Assembly (NCBI RefSeq): GCF_037975245.1
Contig: NC_092568.1
Span: forward strand, 24,535,501 to 24,599,500
Reading direction: 5' to 3'
Source: Apostichopus japonicus
Lineage: Eukaryota; Echinodermata; Holothuroidea; Aspidochirotida; Stichopodidae
DNA: 64,000 nucleotides
The position numbers and the translations under genes are program-made. Below, in pieces: positions 47,701-60,120 of this stretch. How positions within the stretch are numbered: position 1 is the stretch's first letter; each line of letters opens with the position of its first letter. The notes beneath the pieces are model-generated. The model searched no databases. It had not been told where the DNA came from and worked only from the letters and a program-made list of their open reading frames with translations.

Positions 47701-50700
47701 CTCCGTCGATGACGGGGGGCAGGAACCAATCACAATGGCTTCCAAGGATAGAGACTTACTAGCAGCTGCTTTCACTAAATTCCTTCTTTCAAATATCGGT
47801 GAGGACTGCCTGTTAATCTGCAAAAGTGTGTTTTGAAGCATGTCGAAAAGCTTGTCTGTAAAACCCTTCGAATAACCGGAACGAGCAACTCAGTAAATGT
47901 TCGGGTCGTAAGTCACTGAGTGTTGTTTGATGCTCATTTAATTTCACCTCACATTCCTCATTATTATATCACACCTCAGGTGATGACCTCATTTTACTTG
48001 TTGTTGATCTCCAGGTGGTTCAGAGATGTTTAAAGATAAACAAACATGTTTCTTTGAAGAAGTTGCCAATCTACATTCCAAGAAGAAGGGTTCCCAGTCA
48101 ATCTATGTGGAGAGGGGCATGATTATAGAAAGTGTGAGTCATTTATCAGTAATGCTGATCAATTTATTCCTCATATGGTGAATTTTTACCTCAGCAGAAT
48201 CTCCCTGTTATAACTATTATGACAGCGAATTGTATCGGTTTAATCCAACGTCATCCATCCGTTTACCATTCCTCTCTCCTCTTGACTGATAATTTTAAAA
48301 ACATAACTGGCAAATAAATTTGCCAAAGCTGAATGAAACACTATGTATTCTGTATTTAATACTTCTCATCCGTGACAAAAAATAACCTGGTGGCCCATTT
48401 GCTGTTATGTTGTGATATTATCAATGTTTTTCATTTTTGGGGCAAGACATTATGAACTTATTACAAACTCAGTCAGGGACTTTGACTTCATTAGCTACAC
48501 GAGGAATAGACATGGTACAACCCTGTGTGAGGTTCTAGTCCTTGTGACATCCTCTATCTTCTACTCAATGAACCATCTCCAGTGTAACGTAATTCTTGAG
48601 AGAAGAGGAGAGTGACATCACACAGTACTTTATTGAATGCTGCAACTTCTGGACAGGTGCAAATTAGATCAATTTCAAAGAGCATGTCAAGAAGTAAATG
48701 TTAGTGCATAAAGCATTGTGTCCTTCATCTCCATGAATTACTAATGCAAGCATCATTTTCAGTTTTGATTTGTTTCAGCTTTTTGCCTCTGTAAATATGT
48801 CTACTTTGCTTCTGTTTTGTTTTTTTTATCTACAGTCAATGAAAGCTACAAAGCATTTATCTACTAATGACTGGTGTAAGAGGTTTGAAGTCAACTTTGC
48901 TGGGGAAGAGGGTCAGTATTGCCTATGAAAAAATTGGTTCTTTTTTTGTTAACCTCAGAATTGTTGGCTTTTTTCTTTTGTCATTTGCTAAATGTTTGCA
49001 CTATTTGTGTGACATTGCAGTTATTGTTGAAGTAAGAAGAAAATGATATAAGAAGATACATGATGCAAGGGACTATAAAGTTTATGAATTAAGGGTTATT
49101 GACCAAAGTGATACTTGTGCAGATTAACAGAGATTGTGAGGGTTAATAGCATGTTTAGATAGTTGGACGTCATTTCTGTTAGAAATTCAATTCAGATTCG
49201 TATTCGTTGTACATGCTCACAAGTGAAGAAACTCCAACCAGGAAGAAAGTAAGAAGTATCGAAAGGAATTATTTCTCAAAGGTTTCCTTTAGTCCTTGAG
49301 AGAAGCAATTTTTATGTTTTCATCACCACATTCATTCAACCCTTGTGCACTTCTGACCAATTTCACCGATCATTTCTTCCTTTAAGTCTGGAATTGCTCC
49401 ATAAACACGTTTTGAAGCCCTTGATAGGGATAACATTTGCCTTGAGTCTTTGTATGCAATTCAGTGCTGTAACAGTAGTAGTACAGTAGGTTTCAAGCAT
49501 CATGCTGTATTTGTAGTCACTATCTAGCAAAGTAAACAGAACATCTGTCGTAACCACCGATATATCTGTTTGCTTAAGTCTGCGTGGCATGAGACGTTAT
49601 CTTACAAAGACATCTAACTGACATGGGGGCAAATAGAAGGGTTCCTCAAACAGTGGTATAAAGGATGATCCTGTGCCTTTAAGCAGACATTATATAATAA
49701 CACTACATTGTTTATTGCACTGATCAATCAATCCCTGCATTCATGTTGACAGGTCTTGATTGGGGTGGCTTGACGAGAGAATGGGTCGAAGTCCTATGTA
49801 CCGCCCTCTTTTCTCCAGAAGGACACTTTTTCAAGCGACTTCAAGCTGATGACCATCAAGGCCTGGTAATTTTTTTTTTAAAATATTTTCTTATATATAT
49901 ATTTTTATTTTTTATTTTTTGATATTTTTTATTTATTTATTTTTATAATTTTATAAATTTATTTATTATAAATTTATTTATTTATTTATTTTTTATATAT
50001 ATTTTTTATATATATATATTTTATATATTATTTTATATATATATATTTTTTATATATTTTCTCTCAGTTGAGTGCATATGGTAGAGACATATCCACACAT
50101 GTGCTTTTGTTTAATCTGTGTTTCATGATAAAAGACCTGAGATACAAGGCATGTTTGTCTTTCTAAATCAATTTTGTCCTTGCCCTGTGTGAAGTGAAGG
50201 AGATACATCTGATGACAAACATGTCTAAAGTATTAAGAAAGGGAAAGCTCCATTACCAGATGCCATGTAGTTACTCTTGTAAAAGGGTGGTTGCACTGAA
50301 GGGGGAGGGAGGGTAGCTGTTAATGTGATGTCATATGTGATGTCATACTGGCAGAAAAATGTGTGAAAACTACATAAGAAAGTTGTTGTATCTTAGTAGA
50401 AATTAGTAAGATAGTGTTAAAATCTTGCAGTCATTGCTTCAAGATTGCTCATTTGAAAGCTATACTATGTGTAAACATACTACTAACTGCTGTTACAAGT
50501 TTTGAATTCTTTATTGGCAGGTTCATCCAAATCCAGATCGCCCTGATGAATATTCAAAGATCAAGTTTTACGAGTTTGCCGGTAAACTGGTGGGAAAGTG
50601 TCTGTATGATTCCTCGCAGGGCAGCGGGACCAGACTCTACGTTAGAGCGACTTTTACCAGGTCGTTCCTTGCGCAGATCATCGGGTTACGTATAACTCAT

Positions 50701-53619
50701 CACGTGAGTCACAAAACGAAATCACATATCTGTCTTCGTGTTAAGGTAAATTGATGTTCTTTGCAGCGTCTTCCAGAACTACCCAACTTTTGTTTTGAGT
50801 GATAAGATGTCTAAAACTAGACCCTCAATTTATGAATATCATTATTTGGAAATGTAAAAATTGGGATTGCTTGTGGAGGTAGCTTATAGCTTGGGTTTTT
50901 GATCACTAGTTTGGTTTCAAATATGGGAACTATGCTAATTAAATGAAGGTCAATGTGGAAGAGCCCATGGATACTACATTTTTTGTTATTGCTTTGTTTC
51001 TAAGGGAACATTATGGAGTGGTGAGCTATATAGAAATGCTGAAAATATAAACACATTTAATGTTTCAAATATAACCATAATTTTGAATAAAGAATTCTCT
51101 GGTACAACTTGTAGTCCTTTTATGTTTTAATGGAAATAATTAAGATATTAAAATAAATATATCATTTTTTGACAGTTTTTTGAAACTGATGAGCCAGAAT
51201 ACTACAAGACCAAAGTTAAATACATTCTTGAAAACGACATCACGGATATGGAACTCTGCTTCGCCGAGGACCAATACGACAGCAACGGGAAATTCTTGAC
51301 CGTAAGTGAAAACCCACAAATAAAGACTTTGATGGTTCAGCAGTGGATATATGAGATGCATAAATACTCCAGATCACTTCAATTTACAACTATGCCTCTT
51401 ACACCCAAAAACCTCAGGCTTCTGAATATCCTGTTGCTTTACAGAAGATTTGTTTTGTGTTTGATGATAATGGGCTTTTAAGCTAATGTGGGATATTTCT
51501 GTCTCTACTTTTGAGTCTTTTTTCTTCTCACAATGATCTCCGTTTTCATCATGCATGTATGGTTGCAGTTTTAGTTTAATTTTGCTAGTGTGTAACCTCA
51601 GTGTCCCTCGACACAAACATCCTTCAGCTACATTACTAGTTATAATGTGGACTGACTTGTGTGAAGCCATACGTTATCCACTGGAGGGAAAAAGAATTTC
51701 ACGATATATATGATTCAAGATATTAGAGATTGTTTTAATGCTTGTATTATTGCAGATTATTGTAATCTTGTGTCACAAATGCAAGAACTGTTCAATCATA
51801 CTTGTCTCACTTTGACATTTTTTGTTTGTTTAATGATGGCATGGAACGTCTACAACCTAAATATGTTTCAATTTGTTAATACTTTGTAATTTTACAGACT
51901 GTGGAATTAATCCACAATGGTAAAGACACGAAGGTCACCAACCAAAACAAGATGCAATATTTAGACCTGCTGGCACAACACAGACTATCTAACTGTGTAC
52001 AAGAGGAAATTGAAGCATTCCTTAAAGGTAAAGAAGGAAAATTCGCCAGTGGGTGGTGTCTTGAATGATTTTATGAAGGCAAAAATGGCAAACAGGAAAC
52101 CTATTTTAGAGAAATTAAACGTAAAGCTAACTAGTATTGTCGAACTGATTGTCTGTTTCATTATTCAAACCTAATGGCCAAGTTGGTTATCTGTTAGGGA
52201 ATGATATCAAATTTGATTAATTTCTCAAACTTCTAGAACCTTCTAGGGTGTCCCTGTTTGGGGTCGTTTTCTTATTTTTTGTTGGACTGGGGATGGGAGT
52301 GGGAGGGGAGGGTTTAGACGGAGGAAACTTTGAAGAGAATGCTCAGGTCAAGCAACAAAGTATTTTTTCTGTCATGATTTATTGAACAATCCATAGAATC
52401 ACCTTCATAATTATACTATATTGGGGTTGTTGTTGTTTTGTTTTTGTTTTAGTAATAAAAGAAAGTTGTTTAAACTCTGAATACCCTGTAAGTAATTTTT
52501 TTAATGATTTTGTATTGATGGCAGGATTAAATGACCTGATTCCTGATCATCTTCTGAGCATCTTTGATGAGAATGAGCTTGAGATGCTGCTCTGTGGAGC
52601 CTGCACATTCTCCCTCGATGACCTTAAGGGGAACCATATCCTTGTTGGCAGTAATCCTAGGTTCCTTCAGGTGAGAGTCCACATGAGCAAACTATTCAAA
52701 GCAGTATTTTTGTTGTCAATCCAAAGATTTTTTTTTTAATTATTATGATAAATTGTAATGCAGTTTATTACCTCCTTATGTCTACTGTTGTTTTTAATAT
52801 TGAAGTCCCCAACATGAAACTTGAGCTTTATCACAATGATTCTTTCAGTTGACAGTTAACAACTGAAGACCAATATAGTAAAAGCATCAGTATGTTATGT
52901 CTATATGTTGACCAATCTCTGCTTTGTCTCCATATCAAACTAATATCTATTTTCCGATGCTCTCGCAGACGGTGCAGTGGTTTTGGGAGATCATTTCCAG
53001 TTTTACTCAAGAGGAACTCACCAGGCTATTACAGTTTACAACAGGATCCTCTCAATTACCGACAGAGGGATTTGCTCAACTGAAACCAACTTTCCAGATA
53101 ATGTCGGTGCCAGCTCATGCTAGCCTTCCTACAGCTCATACTTGGTATGTAACCTTAGTCTAGATAAATCCTACCTTATCCTTCGTACAGCCCATACTTG
53201 GTATGTAACTCAAGTTGATATGGTACCATCCTTAGTCCAATGCCAAAGCCAACGAATAATCGTCTCTCATTATGTGAACAGTTAAATTTTCTTCGGGTAT
53301 TCCTCAGTGAGGATGTGGAAAGTTTGGTGAAATCTACCCGGTGATATGAATCATTAATGACGTCCACAGCGGCTCCCACATGATGATATGAATATTCATG
53401 ATGTCTTGCAATCCTCTGATTGGTGATGTGAATGTTCAAGTCTCACATGGTTTTAATAATGGACAGTTACTCCACTGACACGTAAATTACACTTGTCCCT
53501 TTGTCTAACTCCACAGCTTCAACCAGCTCTGCCTGCCAACTTACGATAACCCTGAGCAGTTTCACAGAATGTTGAGCTTAGCTATCAGTGAAGGATCATC
53601 TGGATTTGGTTTCCTTTAG
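38756..53619 (+). CDS. AREL1: Apoptosis-resistant E3 ubiquitin ligase 1 (HECT domain, filamin-like repeats)
   Basis: Eighteen coding exons: 38756-38909, 39096-39267, 40402-40616, 41394-41599, 43017-43251, 44256-44431, 45507-45681, 46157-46368, 47654-47798, 48015-48133, 48836-48911, 49753-49865, 50521-50703, 51176-51301, 51898-52027, 52525-52670, 52969-53144, 53517-53619; 953 aa (human 823). Hydrophobic helices at about 9-22 and 183-197 flank a charged, coiled-coil-like stretch. Filamin-like Ig repeats lie at about 245-450 (AFTVKRAGIYSISVTV; VKRPGCYQASITYQGEPI). A conserved linker holds YISPKQLTVKEFYLKFIPKR. The HECT domain, from about 625, includes LDWGGLTREW, FYEFAGKLVGKCLYD, FDENELEMLLCG, LLQFTTGSSQLP and the active-site Cys920 in PTAHTCFNQLCLPTYD, ending SGFGFL. 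Human AREL1 ubiquitinates IAP antagonists (SMAC, HtrA2, ARTS) and limits apoptosis. Intron 7 appears to use a GC donor. Start is the first in-frame ATG of a long exon. Confidence 0.95.
40905..41066 (-). ncRNA. Candidate U2-snRNA-like structured RNA (or snRNA-derived repeat) in AREL1 intron 3
   Basis: Read on the minus strand, 41066-41037 matches the 5' part of U2 snRNA at 28 of 30 positions as I recall the human sequence, including TTTGGCTAAGATCA and GTGTAGTA, the segment that pairs with intron branch points. Downstream follow a small hairpin (about 41038-41022), a hairpin with 7-bp arms CAGTCCC/GGGACTG (40967-40988), a U-rich site GTTTTTCG (40935-40942) resembling an Sm site, a terminal hairpin GCCCAGG/CCTGGGC (40913-40932) and a T5 run (40905-40909). 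This order (functional 5' segment, hairpins, Sm-like site, 3' hairpin) is that of a spliceosomal snRNA. The first U2 bases (stem I) and the classical U2 Sm region are not recognisable. Alternatives: U2 pseudogene or snRNA-headed SINE. Confidence 0.4.
45106..45439. mobile_element. Short TTAA-flanked inverted-repeat element in AREL1 intron 6
   Basis: The termini AGCAGCTTTTTGAG and CTCAGAAAGCTGCT are inverted with one mismatch. TTAA flanks both sides (45102-45105 and 45440-45443). It is 334 bp with no coding capacity. The end AGCAGC is shared with the larger TTAA element in TBCE intron 5, which suggests related families. Confidence 0.65.
46915..47411 (+). repeat. Minisatellite, unit 73-74 bp, about seven copies, AREL1 intron 8
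   Basis: The word ATAGGTAGT recurs near 46988, 47061, 47134, 47208, 47276 and 47350, each followed by GGAAACATACAATAGCATGG-like and GGATTTGGTGGGAATTAAAT-like words. Spacing is 73, 73, 74, 68 and 74 bp. The first unit (from about 46915) and the last are diverged. Confidence 0.9.
49867..50061. repeat. A/T-only low-complexity tract in AREL1 intron 12
   Basis: About 195 bases contain almost only T and A (runs of TTTTTATATAT and TTTATTTATT), beginning directly after the exon 12 donor at 49866. Confidence 0.9.
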
Positions 53620-53907
53620 GGTTAAAGAGTCAGAAATTGCCTGCCTCAGTCTTGCTCCTCAGAGGATGGGATGTTCTAACCCAGCTAGATTACTCATTCA
53701 CATATGAAGTAACTCAAGTAAGATCTCAGCATAAAAGATTCTACTAAGTTTAAGATTAAATTTCTCTCAAAATTTTGATACATTCCAAATTATGTTTCAT
53801 TCCTGCTCAAAACCATTTTTTCTTTTATCATTTCTTTTTCTGTTTTTGTAATTTTTAATGGTTCATGTGAATATATAAATCATCATCTTGGGTTTTGCTG
53901 TGACTGT

Positions 53908-53913
53908 AATAAA
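53908..53913 (+). terminator. AREL1: Candidate AREL1 polyadenylation signal
   Basis: AATAAA lies 289 bases after the AREL1 stop codon. A second AATAAA at 54256-54261 could be an alternative. Neither is confirmed. Confidence 0.4.
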
Positions 53914-55331
53914 GAAAAACCAACAAAAAATCAAATACATTTAAAAATAAATAAATATGAAACCCCATTTAAAATGTTGTTTTAAGTTAGTGAACCCGTT
54001 TGTTTATTATGGTTTGTAAAACTGAAAAATGTAAATTAAAAATTTTGCTATGACGATGGAATTATAAGTTCCAAACTTTTTCTTGTTTGAAAGTTCCGAA
54101 TCTGTAGTGTTTTTCTTAGCCATTGGTTGTATTCCTTAAGATATCTTTGATGTCTCTTGTACAGTAATGTATATAAATTTCCTGCAGAAGGGCTGTGAAA
54201 GTTTGTACGCACCATATATAGCACACAGTTTAAACCTACAAAAAAATCTGAAAGTAATAAAGAATTAAAGAAAGGGAAAACTTGTAGCCCTTAAAAATGT
54301 ACTTTTTAATCCTTATAGAAGCTAGAGAAATTTTTTATCTTTTCAAAATCTCATAAAATTTTTCCAGAATATATTTGACTAATATGCAGTACTACTACTA
54401 CTAATAATAATAAATAGATGAGGTTTGATTGTATGGTCACCCAATATTTCAATGACTGATTACAAATTTTGTTTTGTTCATACAAAATATTTCTTGTTAT
54501 ATCATTTTTAAATGTGTTTTTTAGTGTGTGGGAGCATCATGTAACAAATAGCAATGGATTCTTAATCTGACACGTTCAGTAAGCTCTTTTTTCAATTTTG
54601 CAAATTTTAAGGCACTCAAAAAATTTTTTGTACTACAGCTCTATAAATTTTAACAACTTTACTTTAAGGACGTTGGACAGAAACTGTGTGGTAGATATTT
54701 ACAATTAACAGCATCAACAACAACAATTTTTTTTATAATGCATACTGACTTCTTTCATATTAAAATTATCTAGCTTAAAAGAAATATTTGCATATTTGCA
54801 TCTGTATGGGAAATTTAGCAGACCTGTTTACAATATAACTCAAAATAAGATTACAAGTGATACAACTAACAGTCCTTACTTGAATGCTTCATTACTAGAA
54901 ACATGAGTTAGTGAATTGTCTATGATTCCACTGGATTGTAAAACTGTCATGTGTGTACTGATCACATACAAACATAACTCTACAAAAGTAATTATGCTAG
55001 TTTGTCCAAAATTTCTCTTTTTTTAAATGTTGACTAAAAAAGCTATTGAACTTAATTGCATTGAGAGTTTTGTATCCATATTTGTCCAAAATCAAAGCAA
55101 CAATAACTTTATTATGTTATCAATCAGGGTTGATTGGTTGAACAACTGAAAGTGTTGGTTGTTCAAGAAGACTGTTGTGTGTGTAATGTTATAGAAGGTA
55201 CAAATCAGTTATATACATAACTATAAATAGATTGGTTGACCCCCTGGCCAACCCCACCCATAGAGATAGCTGTCTGACAAGAAAAGTTGTGGTCTTGGAA
55301 ATAGAGGACAGCCCTTTAACAGTCCTCCCTC

Positions 55332-55530
55332 TCAATGTAACACAGATATCAATGTAACACAGATATCAATGTAACACAGATATCAATATAACACATATAT
55401 CAATGTAACACAGATATCATTGTAACACAAATATCAATGTAACACAGATACAATGTAACACAGATATCAATGTTACACATATATTAATGTAACACAGATA
55501 CCAATGTAACACAGATACAATGTAACACAT
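55332..55530 (+). repeat. Minisatellite, unit about 17 bp (CAATGTAACACAGATAT)
   Basis: About 12 copies of a 17-bp unit with small deletions and substitutions run without interruption. Confidence 0.92.
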
Positions 55531-55898
55531 ACACTATGCATGATAAGTAAGAGTTGCACATATACTTTCATCAGGGTTTGTAACATGAAGAGAGATTTTA
55601 TACAAATGAACAAAGGTTTTGTAAATCATATGTAAGCATCTAGAAATATATGTAATTTTACCTAAAGTTCTTATTCCTTGAAATGTATGACAAAGAGTAA
55701 TATTAACTGCCCCATTGGTACTAATATTAATCTCTCTCCCACTCTCTCTGCTGATTTTTTTTTTAAAAAACAGAAAAACATTCATACAAACAAATTCTTC
55801 ATTTACCTGACCTAGCTGTTTACCTGATGAGGGTTACATGTTTGCAGTTGTTAGTAGCTTTGTGTTTCCATTACAATGTTTGTCTTATTCAATACTAA

Positions 55899-56075
55899 GG
55901 GGTTACTCAACGGTCTAGCGTGCGTTACTCACAGGATTAATGCACGATCAGGGGATAATGCAAGCGATGCACGAGGGCGGAGCGTAGCGGAGCCCGAGTG
56001 CATCCAGCGATAGCATTAACACCCGATCGTGCATTAATCATGTGAGTAACGCACACTAGACCGTTGATTAACCCC
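55899..56075. mobile_element. Foldback element with arms of about 50 bp
   Basis: The left arm (about 55899-55949) and right arm (about 56025-56075) are near-perfect inverted copies; both contain the word for CACTAGACCGTTGA / its complement and ATTAATGCACGATC / GATCGTGCATTAAT. The loop is GC-rich (GAGGGCGGAGCGTAGCGGAG). A partial relative containing CTCACAGGATTAA lies at about 56165-56210. Confidence 0.75.
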
Positions 56076-57714
56076 GTTCATTCATACACTACCATTTGTG
56101 TGGGGGAAAAATCATAAAACAAAACATTTTTGGTTACATATAACCAAAGATTTATTAAAGTGATGCCCCGTAATTTTACCATGCGTCACTCACAGGATTA
56201 ACCACGGTCAGCTGACCTGAATGGACCAATAGGATTTAGGAATCTTTACTAAGTATGAATGAATATTACTTTAAGAGTGAAATGTTCTTTGGTACTGAAG
56301 CTCTAGTGTACCATGAACACATGTGGGTTGGTATGGGTTTCTGTTTTGTAAGTCATGGATTTCATTGACATCAAGCGCATCTGAAATTTATGAACTTTTG
56401 TAGACCATTTGAGTTCAAATCTACTAGTCCTAGTGTGTTTTGAAGGAAACTTATTTCATGGCAAAGCCAATTTTAGAAATCTCTTAGTTTGGAGAGGATT
56501 AACAAAGTTAAATGAATCTCTAGCAGATTATTAGTTCTTTGTATATCTTCACTTTTTAAGCTGCTTCTTTTTTTTTTGGCTTTTCTTCATGCTGTTTATT
56601 AAAAATATAAAAAATATTCTGGTACCGTAAGTTAAAAAAATTCAGCGACCTCACTTGAAGTTGGAACATCCTGTGGACATCAGCTGAATCCATATATAGT
56701 CCTCATTTTAGGTCCCCTGTGTGTGTGACTTTGTAGGTAGTGTCCTAATGTGATCACCATATCTGTTATTATGTGTCTTTTGATGTGGTCCTTGTATGTG
56801 ATTCTCACATATACAGTAGTCATAGTATGTATGTTTTCATATGTGGTCCCTATGTCGTCCTCACAAGTACTTATGTAACTTACGTACTTATGTATGTACT
56901 TATGTTTAGTTCCCTATGTCAATACCACAATTCTTAACCTGTGGAACTCCACCAGAGTAAACCAGACCTAGGTGAAAACATAATGGAGGAAAAGCAAATC
57001 TGTAACATATCTGTCCTTGGTCCAGTAGGTGATGAGTTTATTACTTAAGTTAGCAGTATTTTTAGGCTGTTTTTGTTTTATATTTCCACTCCTTACTGCT
57101 TCTTTTACAGTCATATAAGCTGTTGATATTTTGACTGTCTGTACAAAATTTCTTTTTACGTATGATATGGTGTGAATATTCACGGTGGTCTTAAATATTC
57201 ATGAGAACAACACACAGAGTTGTACAAGTGAAGGGAATGGAACATGCATGTTGCAGTACCATTGTTTATGCCAACAGTTCTTTAATTTGTACATACAATA
57301 TTGAACCAAGTAACATGGTCAATAGTCATAGCTTATTGCATACTTGTACAAATCTGCCTTTAAATACTTTTAAAGGAATGAACATACATGGTATTGAAGT
57401 TTATAAGCATGGGCATACTTACTTGATTATGCATGAGGTGCGATGTATGGGGATTGCATATTCATATTTTGATATCTCGTCACGCCATATCACAGTTAGG
57501 CTTAATTGTAAGGTTTACAAAAAAAGCATTTCTATAAACAAATGTTTTCTTTTTTATGCATTTCCTTTGCATATTTCCGTCATGAATAAGCACATTTCCT
57601 TGGATGTTTGCGAGCAGGGATGCATATAATTATTGAATGCTCAGTTGTGATTGTCTGTTGTATTTATCTCCCTTTTCATTGAATTTTTCTGACCATTGGA
57701 TGTTATTACTGTAG

Positions 57715-58285
57715 TCATCATGTATTAGTGTGCATGTTATCCTGGTTTAAAGTAAGTCACCATGTTTAATTAATGCCATGTATTCAGTAGTCGTTATCCT
57801 GGTTGAAAGTAAGTCACCCTGTCTAATTAATGCCATGTGTTTGGTAGTCGTTATCCTGGTTTAAAGTAAGTCACCATGTTTAATTAATGCCATGTGTTCA
57901 GTAGTCGTTATCCTGGTTAAAAGTAAGTCACCCTGTTTAATTAATGCCATGTGTTCGGTAGTTGTTATCCTGGTTTAATGTAAGTCACCCTGTTTAATTA
58001 ATGCCATGTGTTCAGTAGTCGTTATCTTGGTTAAAAGTAAGTCACCCTGTTTAATTAATGCCATGTGTTCAGTAAAAGTAAGTCACCCTGTTTAATTAAT
58101 GCCATGTGTTCAGTAGTCGTTATCCTGGTTTAAAGTAAGTCGCCCTGTTTAATTAATGCCATGTATTTAGTAGTCGTTATCCTGGTTAAAGTAAGTTGCC
58201 CTGTTTAATTAATGCCATGTATTCAGTAGTCGTTATCCTGGTTAGAAGTAAGTGGCCGGTTTAATTAATGTCGTGTTCAGTAGTC
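57715..58285 (+). repeat. Minisatellite, unit 57 bp, about ten copies
   Basis: The words TAGTCGTTATCCTGG, AAAGTAAGTCACCCTG and TTTAATTAATGCCATGTG recur in order. TAGTCG or its variants occur near 57788, 57845, 57902, 57959, 58016, 58113, 58171 and 58227. One unit near 58074 is internally deleted. Confidence 0.93.
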
Positions 58286-58435
58286 AGAGTTAAATGTTGC
58301 TTGTTATAGTTCACATGTTTTGTATCATTTTAGTATATATAGTTGCTATTCACTCTTTACATAATATTACGAGCTAAAGATTAAGGGAATATGGCTTGAA
58401 TAATGTCTGCTTGTTTGCTAAAAAATATTGTCTCA

Positions 58436-58543
58436 AATAATGCTAGCTTCAACTTCTTTGTTATTAATGATGCTAGCTTCAACTTCTTTGTTATTAATGA
58501 TGCTAGCTTCAACTTCTTTGTTATTAATAATGTAGCTTCCTAT
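58436..58543 (+). repeat. Tandem repeat, unit 30 bp, three perfect copies
   Basis: A unit containing TGCTAGCTTCAACTTCTTTG starts at 58441, 58471 and 58501 without change, with a partial fourth copy. Identity of the copies suggests recent expansion. Confidence 0.95.
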
Positions 58544-59619
58544 CATGTCTCATGGGTGTAATTCTTTGCAGAGGTTATAGTCATATAGGCTTTGTGATAC
58601 ACATTGCAGTAGAATTTGAAAAACAGTTTTTTCTTTAAAATTACAAATAACCAATTGTAATCAATCTGAACATGCAAGAAAATATTGCAGTGGATGGTGG
58701 GGACGGGCGGGTTGTGGGGGATTGATTGAAAAAACAATAGCACCTTGTACATATCATTCTTCCAAATGAAACAACCATGGTGAATTTATAAACTGTGAAT
58801 AAATTAGCCTTGAGTCAAATGCCCTAACCCACTTGAATTGCTAATGACATTACTTCAATGAGTAATGTCAGCTAGATTCTGAAAATTTGTTTTGTTTGTT
58901 TTGATTTGTTTTTACTAAATCTTATAAAATACTTTTATAAAATCAAGCATTGTTGAAACAGATCCGCCATCAGACCTGCCAATTAGTATGTGTCCTGGCC
59001 CATTGCCATATTTTCACCCCGAACTACATTCTATTCTATTCTGAAATATATCCTTGGCGAACATTACCAAGCAAAAGTGTTTCGCAAAGGTTCAAACCAC
59101 TTTGTTAGCCTCCTATCCTTTATTTTTGTTTTGTTTAAAAATCATGCTTTGAAAGATTCTTCTTTTATCTATGTTTGTATCAGTAGTCGTTGCTTCATTA
59201 GTGCGTCAAAATGCTTGCAGCTTTGCACTTTTATTCGTGGCAAATTTAGGGTGCAATATTTTGAAAAAACCAAATTTTTATATGTTTCTATGAATTGTGT
59301 TCAATTATTATCCAATAATGTGGCTTTTGTGCTTTGTCTTGAATAAATATTATTTGAACAAACCAGATGCAAAGTTTGTGTGTAATGTTGTTGTTTACTT
59401 GTCTCTATCATTGCTTTGTTTTGCTTTTTGTTTTTACATCACAAAAGCTTTGGTTTCATCACGACAAAAAAAAAGTATATAAATCTCACCCACGGTGGAA
59501 AATGTAACCCACGGAGTGTCGGTTCTTATGATATTCTAATAAAAACCTGTTGGTATCTATATAAATTAACATATGCATCTTATATTCCATTTTTTTCATT
59601 GATGATAATTGCATATGTA

Positions 59620-60120
59620 ATTAAATGATCATGAATAAATAATTAGTTAACGAGTTAGTAGTTATTTGAGTACTTAATGCGTATTTAATATATAATAAAA
59701 AAAAATTAATAAGTAGACCAAGAATAGATAATTATATAAAGAATGAATAAATTGTATAACTATTGAGTAGTTCATAGTGCAACAATGAGTAATAAATAGA
59801 TCATAAATGAATAATTTGTGTATATCAAATACATGTATATAGTGACTGAGTAGCTGCTGGATTATGAATGGGTAATCAGTGGATCATGAATATTATGAAT
59901 GAGTAATTAGTACATAATTAATGAATAATTAATAGTTTATGAATGGGTATTTATCATGTAATGAATGTTTAGTTTATAGGCTATATCATGAATGAGTAGT
60001 GACTAGATCAAGAATGAGTACTTGTAGTAGCTAATGAGTAAGTAAGTAGTAAAGAGTACTGTAATTAGCATATCATGAATGGTGATGAGCAAAAAATGAA
60101 TAAATTATTAATATATAATG
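59620..60120. repeat. Degenerate short-word repeat tract (TGAATGAGTAATTAGTA type)
   Basis: About 500 AT-rich bases are built of drifting copies of AATGAATGAGTA, AATTAGT and ATCATGAAT words with no fixed period. Confidence 0.7.

Noticed and set aside
57201-57629. Open frame of 142 codons on the plus strand
   Set aside because: Unusual residue mix (Cys, His, Ser), no homologue recognised, within a repeat-rich gene desert, no splice sites that extend it.
58990-59346. Open frame of 118 codons on the plus strand
   Set aside because: Very AT-rich, Phe/Lys-rich translation typical of a chance frame; no supporting features.
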